Positions 14,733 through 15,770 of a stretch of 15,770 nucleotides of DNA are shown piece by piece. The translations under genes were made by a program, and so were the position numbers. Under the pieces are notes generated by a model, which searched no databases, was not told the origin of the DNA, and was given only the letters and a program-made list of their open reading frames with translations. Each line of letters opens with the position of its first letter. Position 1 is the first letter of the stretch. The DNA comes from an uncultured Sutterella sp. (GTDB lineage Bacteria > Pseudomonadota > Gammaproteobacteria > Burkholderiales > Burkholderiaceae_F): NCBI GenBank assembly GCA_905201055.1, contig CAJKMT010000041.1, positions 1 through 15,770 of the forward strand, read 5' to 3'.

Positions 14733-14758
14733 AAAAACGTGTTGATTATACGTTTTTT
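14733..14758 (-). promoter_or_regulatory. erpA upstream element: -10 box in an A/T-rich inverted repeat
   Basis: On the minus strand a perfect TATAAT (14750 to 14745) would start erpA near 14738, about 26 bases before its ATG. The -35 region is poor. The element lies within an inverted repeat (AAAAACGT at 14733-14740 with ACGTTTTT at 14750-14757, 9-base loop) that could also act as a weak terminator for the upstream transporter gene. The two roles cannot be told apart from sequence alone. Confidence 0.4.
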
Positions 14759-14774
14759 CTGACACGAAAAACGG

Positions 14775-15665
14775 TTAACCTTCCAGACCGACAAGAATCA
14801 CACCAAGGGTCATGCCAATCACTCCAATTAAGCGAGTCAGCGATAAGCGTTCGCGCAAAAGGAGCCCCCCTAAAACCACCCCGATCATCATGCCGACTTC
14901 TCGGCTCGGGGCAACGTAAGACAAAGGTGCCATTGTCATCGCATAAAGCACAAGCAAATAAGCCAAAGGCGAGCCCACCGTAACAACCGCCAAGGCCTTT
15001 TGCAGTCGGGGGGTCGTCAGAATTTCACGTGACTCTTGCTTCCAATTCGCATGCATCATGACAAAGGGTGCCAACACCAGAGTTCTTATCGCAATGGAGG
15101 GGAAATAAAAACTGATAGGAGTCAAGCCCGTGGATTGTTGCACGGCCCAGGCATCACAAAAGGAATATCCGGCAATAAAGCAGCCGGTTAAAGCCCCCCA
15201 AAAGATTCCGGCTCGAATGCGCAGCTGTTGAGTTTGCTTATCTTGTTTCTGAGGCATGGCCAGCAATACAATGGCTGCCAAAATCAAAACAATGCCGATT
15301 CCTCCCCAAAAAGACGGTCTATCACCCAAAATCAGCACGGCGCTTAAAACAGTAATCAAAGGACCGGTACCGCGTGCAGTGGGATAAACAATCGAGTAAT
15401 CGGATTTTTTATAACCGATTTGAAGTACTTGCCCATAAATGACGTGAATCGGTGCGGAAAGCGCAATCACAAACCAGCCGACCGGGGTAATGTTTTTAAG
15501 AGAATCGGGATCATAGATGAAAAGTGCCGGGACAGTAATGACAGCGGTGATGAGATAAACCAACAACCAAAAAGGACGTCCCGCATTGGCTTTTTTGAGA
15601 AAATAATTCCAAGTGGCGTGCACCAACGCAGCGGTCAAAACCAAAATTAGAGCTGTCAGGGACAT
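14775..15665 (-). CDS. EamA/DMT-family membrane transporter
   Basis: A 296-residue inner-membrane protein of the drug/metabolite transporter superfamily with two EamA repeats. About ten hydrophobic helices are visible; the first repeat covers about 1-138 and the second about 152-295, separated by a polar linker (PQKQDKQTQQLRIRAG). SIVYPTARGTGPLITVLSA near 93-111 and its counterpart SYVAPSREVGMMIGVVLGG in the second half are the usual conserved fourth-helix motifs of the repeats. Family members carry amino acids, nucleosides or other metabolites; the substrate here is unknown. The ATG at 15665 lacks a clear ribosome site; TACAAT at 15700-15695 may be its -10. It lies 62 bases upstream of erpA on the same strand. 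Confidence 0.85.
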   Translation of the reverse strand: MSLTALILVLTAALVHATWNYFLKKANAGRPFWLLVYLITAVITVPALFIYDPDSLKNITPVGWFVIALSAPIHVIYGQVLQIGYKKSDYSIVYPTARGTGPLITVLSAVLILGDRPSFWGGIGIVLILAAIVLLAMPQKQDKQTQQLRIRAGIFWGALTGCFIAGYSFCDAWAVQQSTGLTPISFYFPSIAIRTLVLAPFVMMHANWKQESREILTTPRLQKALAVVTVGSPLAYLLVLYAMTMAPLSYVAPSREVGMMIGVVLGGLLLRERLSLTRLIGVIGMTLGVILVGLEG

Positions 15666-15708
15666 AATGCGGCGACTGAATAACTGATCTGGATATTGTA
15701 CGCCTACG

Positions 15709-15738
15709 AAAAAGGCCCTCCGATATGGGAGAGCCTTT
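15709..15738 (-). terminator. Hairpin upstream of the transporter gene, probable terminator of a gene beyond the window
   Basis: An 11-base-pair stem with one C-A mismatch (15711-15721 with 15728-15738, 6-base loop) runs into five T's on the minus strand (15713 to 15709, three of them in the stem). It would stop a minus-strand transcript entering from the right edge. On the plus strand only TTT follows. A second stem, TTCGGG with CCCGAA (15737-15742 and 15750-15755), adjoins it. Confidence 0.55.
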
Positions 15739-15770
15739 CGGGTGCTTCGCCCGAAGACGAAGACGGCATC

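Overview
The window looks like chromosomal DNA from a betaproteobacterium of the order Burkholderiales, most likely a gut-type member of the Sutterellaceae. This is an inference from gene order (nrdR-ribD-ribE-ribH-nusB; dtd, tyrS, M23 peptidase, anmK and erpA side by side), from betaproteobacterial-looking protein sequences, from fairly even base composition, and from an anaerobe-type dicarboxylate carrier (DcuC) next to a periplasmic-sensing two-component system. No rRNA, tRNA, insertion sequence, CRISPR array or phage gene was seen.

Layout. Positions 1-3932 are a minus-strand cluster: nrdR, ribD, ribE, a frameshifted Old Yellow Enzyme gene, ribH and the first 30 codons of nusB. ribD makes the pyrimidine intermediate, ribH makes lumazine and ribE makes riboflavin. 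ribBA, often found between ribE and ribH in relatives, is absent, and the broken oxidoreductase gene occupies that slot. A good match to an NrdR box overlaps a plausible nrdR promoter. Positions 4148-6608 (minus) encode a response regulator and a sensor kinase with a PhnD-like periplasmic domain (TtrS/TtrR-like). Divergent from them, 6956-9153 (plus) encodes DcuC and an alpha/beta hydrolase, with a hairpin between the two and a strong terminator after the second. The 347-base divergent region carries repeated ATAAC/GTTAT elements and is the best candidate here for an undescribed regulatory circuit.

Positions 9251-11667 (minus) hold a PEBP/YbhB-family gene, dtd and tyrS. dtd and tyrS both act in translation quality and tRNA charging. 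Positions 11793-14359 (plus) hold a MepM-like peptidoglycan endopeptidase followed after 5 bases by anmK, a pairing of cell-wall cleavage and recycling. erpA (minus) converges on anmK so tightly that the stop codons overlap, and the probable erpA terminator lies inside the anmK coding sequence. An EamA-type transporter gene and a hairpin close the window.

Most of the window is ordinary housekeeping. The parts worth a second look are the kinase/regulator-dcuC-hydrolase locus, the 10-base-deletion signature in the oxidoreductase gene, the NrdR box at nrdR, and the erpA terminator embedded in anmK.
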